This document shows, one piece after another, positions 1 through 5,438 of a stretch of 9,622 nucleotides of DNA; within the stretch, counting starts at the first letter, position 1, and every line of letters begins with the position of its first letter. The notes beneath the pieces are model-generated. The model made no database searches, was not told the DNA's origin, and saw only the letters and a list, made by a program, of their open reading frames with translations. The position numbers and the translations under genes are program-made. The DNA comes from Rhodospirillales bacterium (GTDB taxonomy: Bacteria; Pseudomonadota; Alphaproteobacteria; Rhodospirillales; JADHTD01), in contig JADHTD010000084.1 of the NCBI GenBank assembly GCA_016776525.1, positions 1 through 9,622 of the forward strand, read 5' to 3'.

Positions 1-142
1 AGAGGTATGCGAGTTCCGCCTGCCGCGTCGGGACGACCTCGGCCAGGGCCGGCGAAGCGGCGAACAGGCCCAGTGACATGTAGAGGACGGCGTTAGGCCA
101 GGAAAGCCTGTTCTTCTTCGGTGCTTTCGACGTTGTCTTCAT
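1..142 (-). CDS. nirC: NirC-like periplasmic cytochrome c, 5' part only (runs off left edge)
   Basis: A reading frame opens at ATG 142-140 on the minus strand and stays open to the window edge, giving 47 residues. It shows a typical Sec signal peptide: a basic start (MKTTSKAPKKNR), a hydrophobic core (NAVLYMSLGLFAA) and a cleavage site SPALA|EV. The first mature residues, VVPTRQAELAYL, resemble the segment just before the heme motif in NirC-type (c55x) cytochromes. The heme-binding CxxCH itself lies outside the window, so the assignment rests on the signal peptide, this short match and gene order, since nirE-nirC is the order in Paracoccus nir operons. The start overlaps the 3' end of nirE by 50 bp, implying co-transcription and perhaps translational coupling; only a weak AAGG precedes it. 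An internal ATG at 79-77 would give a signal peptide without a basic n-region and is less likely. In relatives NirC is linked to NirS electron transfer or heme d1 maturation. Confidence 0.68.
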   Translation of the reverse strand, partial: MKTTSKAPKKNRLSWPNAVLYMSLGLFAASPALAEVVPTRQAELAYL

Positions 143-893
143 AGACAAGACCTTGCCAGTTCAACAGGCCGGCCAACTCGACCACCTGTCCAATAATGAT
201 CAGAACGGGAGCTTCAAATCCCAATTCCCGAACCAGCGAAGGCAGTTTTTCCAACGTCGTTACACATTGGCGCTGATCAGGGGCTGTGCCGCGGTAGATA
301 GCCGCCGCCGGAATATCCGGTGACAATCCGTGGTCAACCAGCTTTTCTGAAATCTGGGAAAGATTAGCCAATCCCATATAACAAACAAGCGTCGTGTTCG
401 GATCTGCAAGCCCCTGCCAATCCAGATCGAGGTCTATATCATCCCGGCAATGGCCGGTGACGAAACGCACACCGGTCGCCAAACCGCGATGGGTCATCGG
501 TATGCCCAGAGCCGAACTGATGCCCGATGCCGCCGTGATGCCGGGAACGACTTCAAATTGAACCCCGTTTTCGGCCAGTTTCGCCGCTTCCTCGCTGCCG
601 CGTCCGAAGATGAAAGGATCCCCCCCTTTCAAACGGACGACGGAATGACCGTTCTTGGCCAGTGTGATCAACAATTCGTTGATCTCGTCTTGCGGTAGAT
701 GATGGTGGCTTGACGCCTTGCCGACGAAAATACGGGCCGTACCGGACGGAATCATGTCGAGGATGGAATCGGAGACCAGACGATCGTAGACAACCACATC
801 GACCTCGCCCAATAGGCGCTGCGCCTTAACGGTAAGCAGCTCCGGGTCGCCGGGACCGGCACCGACCAAATATACACGGGGGTGGTTGCTCAC
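93..893 (-). CDS. nirE: Uroporphyrinogen-III C-methyltransferase (SUMT) of the heme d1 pathway
   Basis: This 266-residue cytoplasmic enzyme transfers two methyl groups from S-adenosylmethionine to uroporphyrinogen III, giving precorrin-2, the precursor of siroheme, cobalamin and heme d1. The SUMT signatures are clear: GAGPGDPELLT (residues 11-21), RLKGGDPFIFGRG (87-99), VVPGITAASG (about 116-124) and HRGLATGVRFVTGH (135-148). It is a stand-alone SUMT with no fused CysG dehydrogenase or chelatase domain. The start is GTG 893-891, supported by GAGGAG (900-905) six bases upstream. It is divergent from a nirS and followed by a NirC-like gene, which favours the nir-specific paralogue NirE over a cobalamin-pathway CobA. 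The family call is secure; the choice of nirE over cobA rests on context. Its promoter carries an FNR/NNR-type box, so expression under low oxygen with nitrogen oxides is expected. Confidence 0.92.
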   Translation of the reverse strand: MSNHPRVYLVGAGPGDPELLTVKAQRLLGEVDVVVYDRLVSDSILDMIPSGTARIFVGKASSHHHLPQDEINELLITLAKNGHSVVRLKGGDPFIFGRGSEEAAKLAENGVQFEVVPGITAASGISSALGIPMTHRGLATGVRFVTGHCRDDIDLDLDWQGLADPNTTLVCYMGLANLSQISEKLVDHGLSPDIPAAAIYRGTAPDQRQCVTTLEKLPSLVRELGFEAPVLIIIGQVVELAGLLNWQGLVYEDNVESTEEEQAFLA

Positions 894-931
894 TGATATC
901 TCCTCAAACGACGTTAAGCCCTGTTAGACCT

Positions 932-980
932 GTGGCGACTTATACTCCGACTTGCCTTTCCGCTAATTGACGCCGGTCAA
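932..980 (-). promoter_or_regulatory. nirE promoter with FNR/NNR-type box
   Basis: TTGACGCCGGTCAA (967-980) is a perfect inverted repeat, TTGAC-N4-GTCAA, of the FNR/NNR/DNR family. Reading leftwards, TATAAG (939-944, minus strand) matches the -10 consensus at five of six bases. It lies exactly where a class II activator centred at -41.5 would need it, predicting transcription from about 932 and a 5' UTR of about 39 nt before the GTG at 893. There is no good -35 hexamer, as expected for an activator-dependent promoter. Which family member binds (FNR, NNR or DNR) cannot be told from the site. Confidence 0.7.
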
Positions 981-1025
981 AGTGTTGATATCAATTCGCA
1001 ACCGTATTCCGACTGAATTGCTCCA

Positions 1026-1074
1026 TTGATTTGGGTCAAGGAACTAATCGGTACATTGCAATATGAAGCAATGA
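1026..1074 (+). promoter_or_regulatory. Promoter of the first nirS with FNR/NNR-type box
   Basis: TTGATTTGGGTCAA (1026-1039) fits TTGAT-N4-GTCAA, an FNR/NNR-type site. Exactly 22 bases later lies TATGAA (1062-1067), a four-of-six match to the -10 consensus, which predicts transcription from about 1074. The box centre is then at -41.5, the class II activation position. The leader to the ATG at 1206 would be about 132 nt. The -10 is flanked by a 6-bp inverted repeat, CATTGC (1054-1059) and GCAATG (1068-1073), which could be a separate operator. Confidence 0.7.
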
Positions 1075-1205
1075 ATAAGTAACGGGTTTCCGTCGCCGTT
1101 CCGGCGGCCGATGTCCGTTATCTTAGGGATCCCCCGGGAGGCAATCTTTCTTGTGGGGTGTTCGTAAAAACCATCGTAAAGATCGGAAACATTCGGAGTA
1201 ACCAC

Positions 1206-2816
1206 ATGAAAAAGCTTATTTTTTCCGCTTCGGTGCTCGGTATAGCCACAGCCCTGTCACTGGGCGCCACAAGCTATACTTCGGCAGCGGATCCAACCAT
1301 GTCCGAGAAGGACTTTGAAGAGGCCAAGAACCTCTACTTCCAGCGTTGCGCTGGTTGTCACGGTGTTCTCCGCAAAGGCGCCACGGGTAAAAACCTGGAG
1401 CCGAAGAGCACCAAAAAGCTCGGTCAAAAGCGTCTCGAGCGCATCATCACGCTCGGCACTGAAGGCGGCATGAACAACTTCGATGACCTCTTCACGAAAG
1501 AAGAAATCAAGAAGTTGGCCACCTATATCCAGATGCCGCCCCCGCCGCCCGCTGAACTCGGCCTGGCCGAAATGAAAAAGCGCTGGAAAGTCTATATCAA
1601 ACCGGCCGACTATCCGAAAAAGCCCGCGCACAACCTCAACTGGGAGAACTTCTTCCTGGTTATCCTGCGGGACGCCGGCAAGATTGGCGTTATCGACGGC
1701 GACACCAAGAAAATCGTTACCAAGCTTGATACCGGCTATGCCATTCACGTGATGAAAGAATCATCCGACGGCCGTTTCTGGTACACCCAGGGTCGTGATG
1801 GCCTGATGTCCAAGATCGATTTGTGGATGAACCCGCCGAAGGTTGTAGCCACCGCTCAGGTTGCTTCCGATGCCCGTGACGTCGCCGTCTCCCACTATGG
1901 TAAGTGGAAAGACAAATACGTCATCGGTGGCGGTTACTGGCCGCCGCATTTCGTGATTCTCGATGCAGAAACCATGGAACCGCTGAAAGTGGTTTCGACG
2001 CGTGGCGTCAATGTCGACGGTGAATACGTCAACGAAGCCCGTGTGGCTGCCGTTTACAACACCCCGAACGCTCCGACCTGGATCGTCGCGGTGAAAGAAC
2101 TCGGCCAGCTTTGGCAGGTTGACTATTCCGACCTGGACAACCTCCGCATCGAAATGATCAACAGCCACAAGTTCCTGCATGACGGTTTCTTTGATCCGAC
2201 GCAACGGTACTTCCAGATTGCCGCCAATGCGTCTAATCGGATCGAAGTTATGGACTCGGTAAGCCGCAAGTTCGTCGCTTCCATCGAAACCGGTAATAAG
2301 CCGCATCCGGGACCGGGCGCCAACTGGGTTGACCCGAAATGCGGTCCGGTTGCCGGTACCGTGCATTTGGGTGAAGGCAAAGTTACCGTTTGGGGCAACG
2401 ATCCCAAAGGCCATCCGAAACAGGCCTGGAAGATCTGCTACAAGACTGCCACGGACGGCGCCGGTCTCTTCATCCGCACGCATCCGAACTCGCCTTATGT
2501 GTTTGCTGACCAGACCAAGAATCCCGAGGTCGACATCCAGCAGAGCATCAAGGTTATTGATAAAAAGACCGGTAAAGTCTTCAAGACGATCCGCGTCACC
2601 GAGCAGGAAAACGCCCTCGCCGTCCATACCGAATTTAACAAGGATGGCTCCGAAGTTTGGGTTTCCGTCTGGGTCCGCGGCGGTAAGAAGAACTGGTTGA
2701 AAGGCGAAATCGTAGTTTACGACTCGAAGACCTTAAAAGAAAAAGCACGTATCAAGGGTCTGGAAACGCCGACCGGTAAGTTCAATGTCTACAACCGGGT
2801 CCATCACGTGACCTGA
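1206..2816 (+). CDS. nirS: Cytochrome cd1 nitrite reductase, divergent paralogue (first NirS)
   Basis: A periplasmic NirS-family protein of 536 residues: an N-terminal cytochrome c domain followed by the eight-bladed d1 propeller. A signal peptide (MKKLIFSASVLGIATALSLG, cleavage near SAA|DP) is followed almost at once by heme c motif CAGCH (48-52), with axial Met likely M89. In the d1 domain the proximal His (GYAIH, H181) and both distal histidines (FLHDG, H325; HPG, H367) are kept, as are GRD, YWPP and STRG. Three features depart from the canonical copy at 5439-7205: no N-terminal arm carrying the Tyr that reaches the d1 site, HPGPG in place of HPGRG, and the tail NVYNRVHHVT in place of NVYNTMNDVY. 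ATG 1206 is chosen because GGAG (1195-1198) lies seven bases upstream and it begins a proper signal peptide; an in-frame GTG at 1158 is unlikely. It is single-gene, with its own FNR-type promoter and terminator. NirN was considered, but the heme c region is NirS-like. Nitrite reduction is the likely activity, not proven by sequence. Confidence 0.9.
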   Translation: MKKLIFSASVLGIATALSLGATSYTSAADPTMSEKDFEEAKNLYFQRCAGCHGVLRKGATGKNLEPKSTKKLGQKRLERIITLGTEGGMNNFDDLFTKEEIKKLATYIQMPPPPPAELGLAEMKKRWKVYIKPADYPKKPAHNLNWENFFLVILRDAGKIGVIDGDTKKIVTKLDTGYAIHVMKESSDGRFWYTQGRDGLMSKIDLWMNPPKVVATAQVASDARDVAVSHYGKWKDKYVIGGGYWPPHFVILDAETMEPLKVVSTRGVNVDGEYVNEARVAAVYNTPNAPTWIVAVKELGQLWQVDYSDLDNLRIEMINSHKFLHDGFFDPTQRYFQIAANASNRIEVMDSVSRKFVASIETGNKPHPGPGANWVDPKCGPVAGTVHLGEGKVTVWGNDPKGHPKQAWKICYKTATDGAGLFIRTHPNSPYVFADQTKNPEVDIQQSIKVIDKKTGKVFKTIRVTEQENALAVHTEFNKDGSEVWVSVWVRGGKKNWLKGEIVVYDSKTLKEKARIKGLETPTGKFNVYNRVHHVT

Positions 2817-2842
2817 TCCGGTTCCGACATAAACCGTTATGA

Positions 2843-2877
2843 GACGGGCCCCTTTTACAGGGGCCCGTCTTTTTTTT
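2843..2877 (+). terminator. Intrinsic terminator after the first nirS
   Basis: GACGGGCCCC (2843-2852) pairs perfectly with GGGGCCCGTC (2860-2869) around a 7-nt loop, and eight T residues follow (2870-2877). It begins 26 bases after the nirS stop. This strong Rho-independent terminator makes the first nirS a single-gene transcript and separates it from the cytochrome genes that follow. Confidence 0.95.
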
Positions 2878-2892
2878 GAAGAGCGGGTTTAT

Positions 2893-2921
2893 TTGATATT
2901 AGATTTTTGTCATATTGTTAT
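2893..2921 (+). promoter_or_regulatory. Putative housekeeping-type promoter of the electron-carrier genes
   Basis: TTGATA (2893-2898, five of six to the -35 consensus), a 17-base spacer and TGTTAT (2916-2921, four of six to the -10 consensus) lie directly after the nirS terminator and about 50 bases before the ATG at 2975. No complete FNR/NNR box is visible; the TTGAT here has no matching second half-site. The call rests on hexamer match and position only. Confidence 0.45.
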
Positions 2922-2974
2922 TCTACAAAATCGGATGGGGAAATCCCTGACGCCTTTATAAGGGGGACAAAACA

Positions 2975-3856
2975 ATGAAACACTTGAACCTGCACGCCGT
3001 ACTTGGCGTTTTTTGCCTGCTGGCGGCCCTCGCCTTGACCGCCCCCGCCCAGGCCCAGACCGCCGGCAGCGAACCGGCTTCCGGCAGCATCACCCACAAG
3101 ATGTACCTGGATATGAAGCTGGGGAAATTGCACATCGAAGGCGACAATGCCGTCGTCGATGCCCTGATCCTGCAGCGCAATATCCCCATAACGTACGACT
3201 ACATCGCCACCCTGATGCGCACGCCGAACGCCTTCGGCGACGGCCCCGCCTGCATCGTCTGCCACAGTTCCAATGACCCGGCCAAGAGCTACCGCGGCCT
3301 GGACCTGTCCAGTTGCGAGGGTATCCTGCGGGGGGCCACCGAACCCCCGGCCCGTCCGGTCATCGCCCCCGGCGCCAAAGGCAGCAACCTGCTGGTCCAT
3401 ATGATCCAGGACAACCGCATGCCTTTGGGCGTGCCGTTCTTCCACCCGGTCGATACCAAGTCCATCAACGCCATCCGCGACTGGATCAACGCCGGCGCTA
3501 AAAACGATGAAAAATTCACCAACAGCGTATTGCCGTTGTTTGCCGATGAGAAAGCCTTCGGCGGCGATGCGGCGTGCACCGAATGCCACCAGTCGTTCCG
3601 TGACCCGCCCAGCTTCAACGAGGTCAACCTGACCAGCTTTGATGCCATCATGAAAGGAGCTTTCTCGAAAACCCGGGGCAAGAAGGGAAAACCGGGCATT
3701 CCCATCGTCGTCCCCTTCGACGCCAATTCCAGCCGCCTCTATCAGCGGTTGACCAAAAACCGCATGCCGCCCGGCATCGACCCCGGGGCCGAAATCAACC
3801 ACCCCAACACCCTGATGCTGTCGCGCTGGGTCGAACAGGGGGCCTGGTGCAAGTGA
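2975..3856 (+). CDS. Periplasmic diheme cytochrome c with two tandem PSCyt1-like domains
   Basis: A secreted 293-residue protein, signal peptide cleaved near PAQA|QT (residue 27), made of two copies of one cytochrome module. Copy one has CIVCH (93-97), YRGLDLSSCEGILRG, a likely axial Met in NRMPLG (M149) and a closing IRDWINAGA. Copy two has CTECH (201-205), EVNLTSFDAIMKGA, NRMPPG (M264) and LSRWVEQGA. The order CxxCH, a GLxL segment, an RMPxG Met and a W-xxx-GA helix is that of the Planctomycete-type cytochrome c domain (PSCyt1), so I read it as an internal duplication. The start is well supported: AGGGGGA (2961-2967) lies seven bases before the ATG. The likely role is electron transfer to one of the flanking cd1 enzymes, an inference from position. 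A relationship to other nir-cluster diheme cytochromes such as NirB of Pseudomonas stutzeri could not be checked. No enzyme domain is visible. Confidence 0.88.
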   Translation: MKHLNLHAVLGVFCLLAALALTAPAQAQTAGSEPASGSITHKMYLDMKLGKLHIEGDNAVVDALILQRNIPITYDYIATLMRTPNAFGDGPACIVCHSSNDPAKSYRGLDLSSCEGILRGATEPPARPVIAPGAKGSNLLVHMIQDNRMPLGVPFFHPVDTKSINAIRDWINAGAKNDEKFTNSVLPLFADEKAFGGDAACTECHQSFRDPPSFNEVNLTSFDAIMKGAFSKTRGKKGKPGIPIVVPFDANSSRLYQRLTKNRMPPGIDPGAEINHPNTLMLSRWVEQGAWCK

Positions 3857-3935
3857 TTTTGATCAAGGACGAACCTTTCCGGGATTCGTACCCTGGTCAG
3901 CATAAAGTTTAACAGGAGGAGTCTAGGAGTTGATT

Positions 3936-4673
3936 ATGTTCAACATCAAACGACTATTTACGGTGAATGTCCTGACCTTTGCCGCCGTCGCCGTCGGGGT
4001 TGCCTTTGTTTTCACCCCCGGCCAGTCACTGGCCAACGAACCGGCTAAAATCGCCCATGGCGGTCTATTGTATGACAAATGGTATGGAATCACCGAAGGC
4101 GACCTGCCGAGAAAGACCCACAAAGCCTATCCCAAGTCGAGCAAGAAAAAGCGTAAAACCACGTGGCGCTGTAAGGAATGCCACGGCTGGGACTACCAGG
4201 GCGCCAAAGGAGCCTATGGCGACAAGAAAAACAGCCATTACACGGGCATCAAAGGCATCAGCGCCTCGGCCGGAGCCGATCCAGCGAAAATCATCGCCAC
4301 TCTGAAAGACAAAAACCACAACTACACCGACGATTTTCTGACCAAGGGTGAATTCGAAGCCCTGGCCCTGTTCGTTTCCAAGGGCCAGGTCGACATGCCC
4401 AAGATTATTTCCGCCGACGGTAAATCGGTTAAAGGGGACGTCAAAAAAGGCGCCGCCTATTACGATACCATTTGCTCCGGCTGTCACGGTCTGGACGGCA
4501 AGAAGATCAACGATATGCCGCCGGTCGGCAAGGTTGCCAATTCCAACCCATGGGAAACCCTGCATAAAGTCCGCAACGGCCAACCCGGCGAGAAAATGCC
4601 GGCCCTGCTGGCACTGCCGGCGCAGATTTCCATCGATATCGTCGCCTACACCCAGACCCTGACGCAAGAATAA
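3936..4673 (+). CDS. Periplasmic diheme c-type cytochrome
   Basis: A 245-residue secreted protein with an N-terminal signal peptide (MFNIKRLF, then a hydrophobic core and cleavage near SLA|NE, residue 33). It has two heme c sites: CKECH (79-83), followed by GWDYQG, and CSGCH (180-184), followed by GLDG. The second domain is an ordinary class I cytochrome c with likely axial Met in EKMPAL (M221). The first has no obvious MP ligand before its closing helix; H128 or M154 are candidates, so its sixth ligand is uncertain. A Lys-rich stretch (about 60-75) precedes the first heme and may be a docking surface. ATG 3936 is preferred over TTG 3930 because TAGGAG (3924-3929) lies six bases upstream; AGGAGGAG (3914-3921) is a second strong site nearby. 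It begins 79 bases after the preceding cytochrome gene, likely in the same transcript. The role is probably electron carriage for nitrite reduction, inferred from context. Confidence 0.86.
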   Translation: MFNIKRLFTVNVLTFAAVAVGVAFVFTPGQSLANEPAKIAHGGLLYDKWYGITEGDLPRKTHKAYPKSSKKKRKTTWRCKECHGWDYQGAKGAYGDKKNSHYTGIKGISASAGADPAKIIATLKDKNHNYTDDFLTKGEFEALALFVSKGQVDMPKIISADGKSVKGDVKKGAAYYDTICSGCHGLDGKKINDMPPVGKVANSNPWETLHKVRNGQPGEKMPALLALPAQISIDIVAYTQTLTQE

Positions 4674-4709
4674 CGGCAGCATATCGACGCTTTATCGGCT
4701 CAAGACTGA

Positions 4710-4743
4710 CCGGTCCGTTATCCCTTTGGGGGTAGCGGGCCGG
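4710..4743 (+). terminator. Long stem-loop after the second cytochrome gene (terminator or processing hairpin)
   Basis: Bases 4710-4724 pair with 4729-4743 to give an uninterrupted 15-bp stem (three G-U pairs) closed by a 4-nt UUUG loop. It sits 36 bases after the stop codon of the second diheme cytochrome. The following bases (CTTCTGTCTT) are only moderately T-rich, so it could be a partial terminator, a 3'-end stabiliser or a processing site that lets the cupredoxin gene be expressed at a different level. Confidence 0.5.
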
Positions 4744-4828
4744 CTTCTGTCTTGACGCCAATGTTGCCTTGGTGTTGCCTTAATGACGCTTACTATGGAC
4801 ACCGGCAAACCAAACAAGGAGGACACCC

Positions 4829-5248
4829 GTGACCAAACTGCTTGCATTGAGCCTCGCCGCCTTCGGGCTGGGCCTGTTGCTGCCCACGGCCCAACCGCAG
4901 GCCGCCGACCCGGCGGAAACGAAGGCCATCTGCGACAAGGCGGCGGCCCGCTACAAGAAACTGGATATCGACAAGCCGAAGGACGGTGCAGTCGTCCTCA
5001 TGTACAAATATACCTTCTGCCCGGCGCAAAAGTCGGTGAAGGCGGGCACTGCCGTCCACTTCATCAACGTCGATAAGCGGACCAGCCATAGCGTCTGGTT
5101 CAAGGAAGCGGGCCAGAAGGAATCCGACCGCTTCTTCCCGGAAGAAGGTTTCATGGTCAAGTTTGATCAGCCCGGCACCTATCCCTACTTGTGCGGTCCG
5201 CACTGGAAAGAGGAAGGCATGAAGGGCGCCCTGACGGTAACGCCTTAA
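4829..5248 (+). CDS. Small periplasmic cupredoxin (plastocyanin/azurin-family copper protein)
   Basis: A 139-residue secreted blue-copper-type protein. A signal peptide (MTKLLALSLAAFGLGLLL, cleavage near PQAA|DP) precedes a single cupredoxin domain. The expected type 1 copper ligands are present: the first His in RTSHSVWF (H87), then C122, H125 and M131 in YLCGPHWKEEGM. The Cys-to-Met segment is C-x2-H-x5-M, one residue longer between His and Met than the x4 of plastocyanin and pseudoazurin. Two further cysteines (C35 and C64) could form a disulfide. GTG 4829 is the start, backed by AAGGAGG (4816-4822) six bases upstream. Small cupredoxins such as pseudoazurin and azurin donate electrons to nitrite reductases, and the place between two cytochrome genes and a nirS suggests the same role. 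It lies 155 bases after the preceding gene, past a large hairpin. No NirK-type multicopper oxidase domains are present. Confidence 0.88.
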   Translation: MTKLLALSLAAFGLGLLLPTAQPQAADPAETKAICDKAAARYKKLDIDKPKDGAVVLMYKYTFCPAQKSVKAGTAVHFINVDKRTSHSVWFKEAGQKESDRFFPEEGFMVKFDQPGTYPYLCGPHWKEEGMKGALTVTP

Positions 5249-5327
5249 TGAATGGCGCCCGCCACCGGCCAACCCGGGCGCGGATCTTAATGAATGGCGC
5301 CCGCCACCGGCCAACCCGGGCGTGGAT
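5244..5327 (+). repeat. Tandem direct repeat, two copies of a 42-bp unit
   Basis: The unit starting CTTAATGAATGGCGCCC occurs at 5244-5285 and again at 5286-5327 with one mismatch (C5281 versus T5323). The first copy contains the TAA stop of the cupredoxin gene. Each unit can form a hairpin, GCGCCCG with CGGGCGC (5254-5260 with 5275-5281, and 5296-5302 with 5317-5323); the one mismatch turns a G-C closing pair into G-U. No T-tract follows either hairpin. Confidence 0.9.
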
Positions 5328-5383
5328 TAAGACGCTCTGCCCGGAGCAACGCACCGAGCAATAAATAGAAGTATCCTTTAAAT

Positions 5384-5414
5384 AAAAAAAGGGCGGGAAA
5401 ATGCATTCCCGCCC
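5384..5414 (-). terminator. Intrinsic terminator of the second nirS, possibly bidirectional
   Basis: GGGCGGGAA (5391-5399) pairs with TTCCCGCCC (5406-5414) around a 6-nt loop. For leftward transcription the stem is followed by a run of seven U residues (5390-5384), a textbook Rho-independent terminator 25 bases past the nirS stop. Rightward transcripts from the cupredoxin side meet the same stem followed by CAGTTTTGTT, a weaker T-tract, so it may stop both converging units. Confidence 0.9.
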
Positions 5415-5438
5415 CAGTTTTGTTCGGAGTTTTATCGG

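Noticed and set aside
1257..2627. Long minus-strand open frames opposite the first nirS (for example 1257-1748 and 1761-2627)
   Set aside because: They are shadows of a well-supported NirS gene, with no recognisable domains and no ribosome sites that outrank the plus-strand gene.
1206..2816. Assigning the first cd1 gene as nirN or nirF
   Set aside because: The heme c region (QRCAGCHGVLRKGATGK) and the full-length alignment by eye are NirS-like; NirF is a d1-domain protein, and NirN is much more distant from NirS.
2893..2906. TTGAT at the head of the cytochrome operon as an FNR/NNR box
   Set aside because: The second half-site (GATTT) does not match, and no -10 lies at the class II distance; it fits better as a -35 element.
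3857..3866. TTGATCAA downstream of the first cytochrome gene as an FNR site
   Set aside because: The two half-sites abut with no 4-base gap, and it lies right after a stop codon within an apparent operon.
4829..5248. Copper nitrite reductase NirK fragment
   Set aside because: The gene is complete with its own signal peptide, ribosome site and a single cupredoxin domain with one type 1 copper set; there is no trinuclear or type 2 copper motif.
5244..5327. A CRISPR-like repeat
   Set aside because: Only two directly abutting copies with no spacers; it is a simple tandem duplication.
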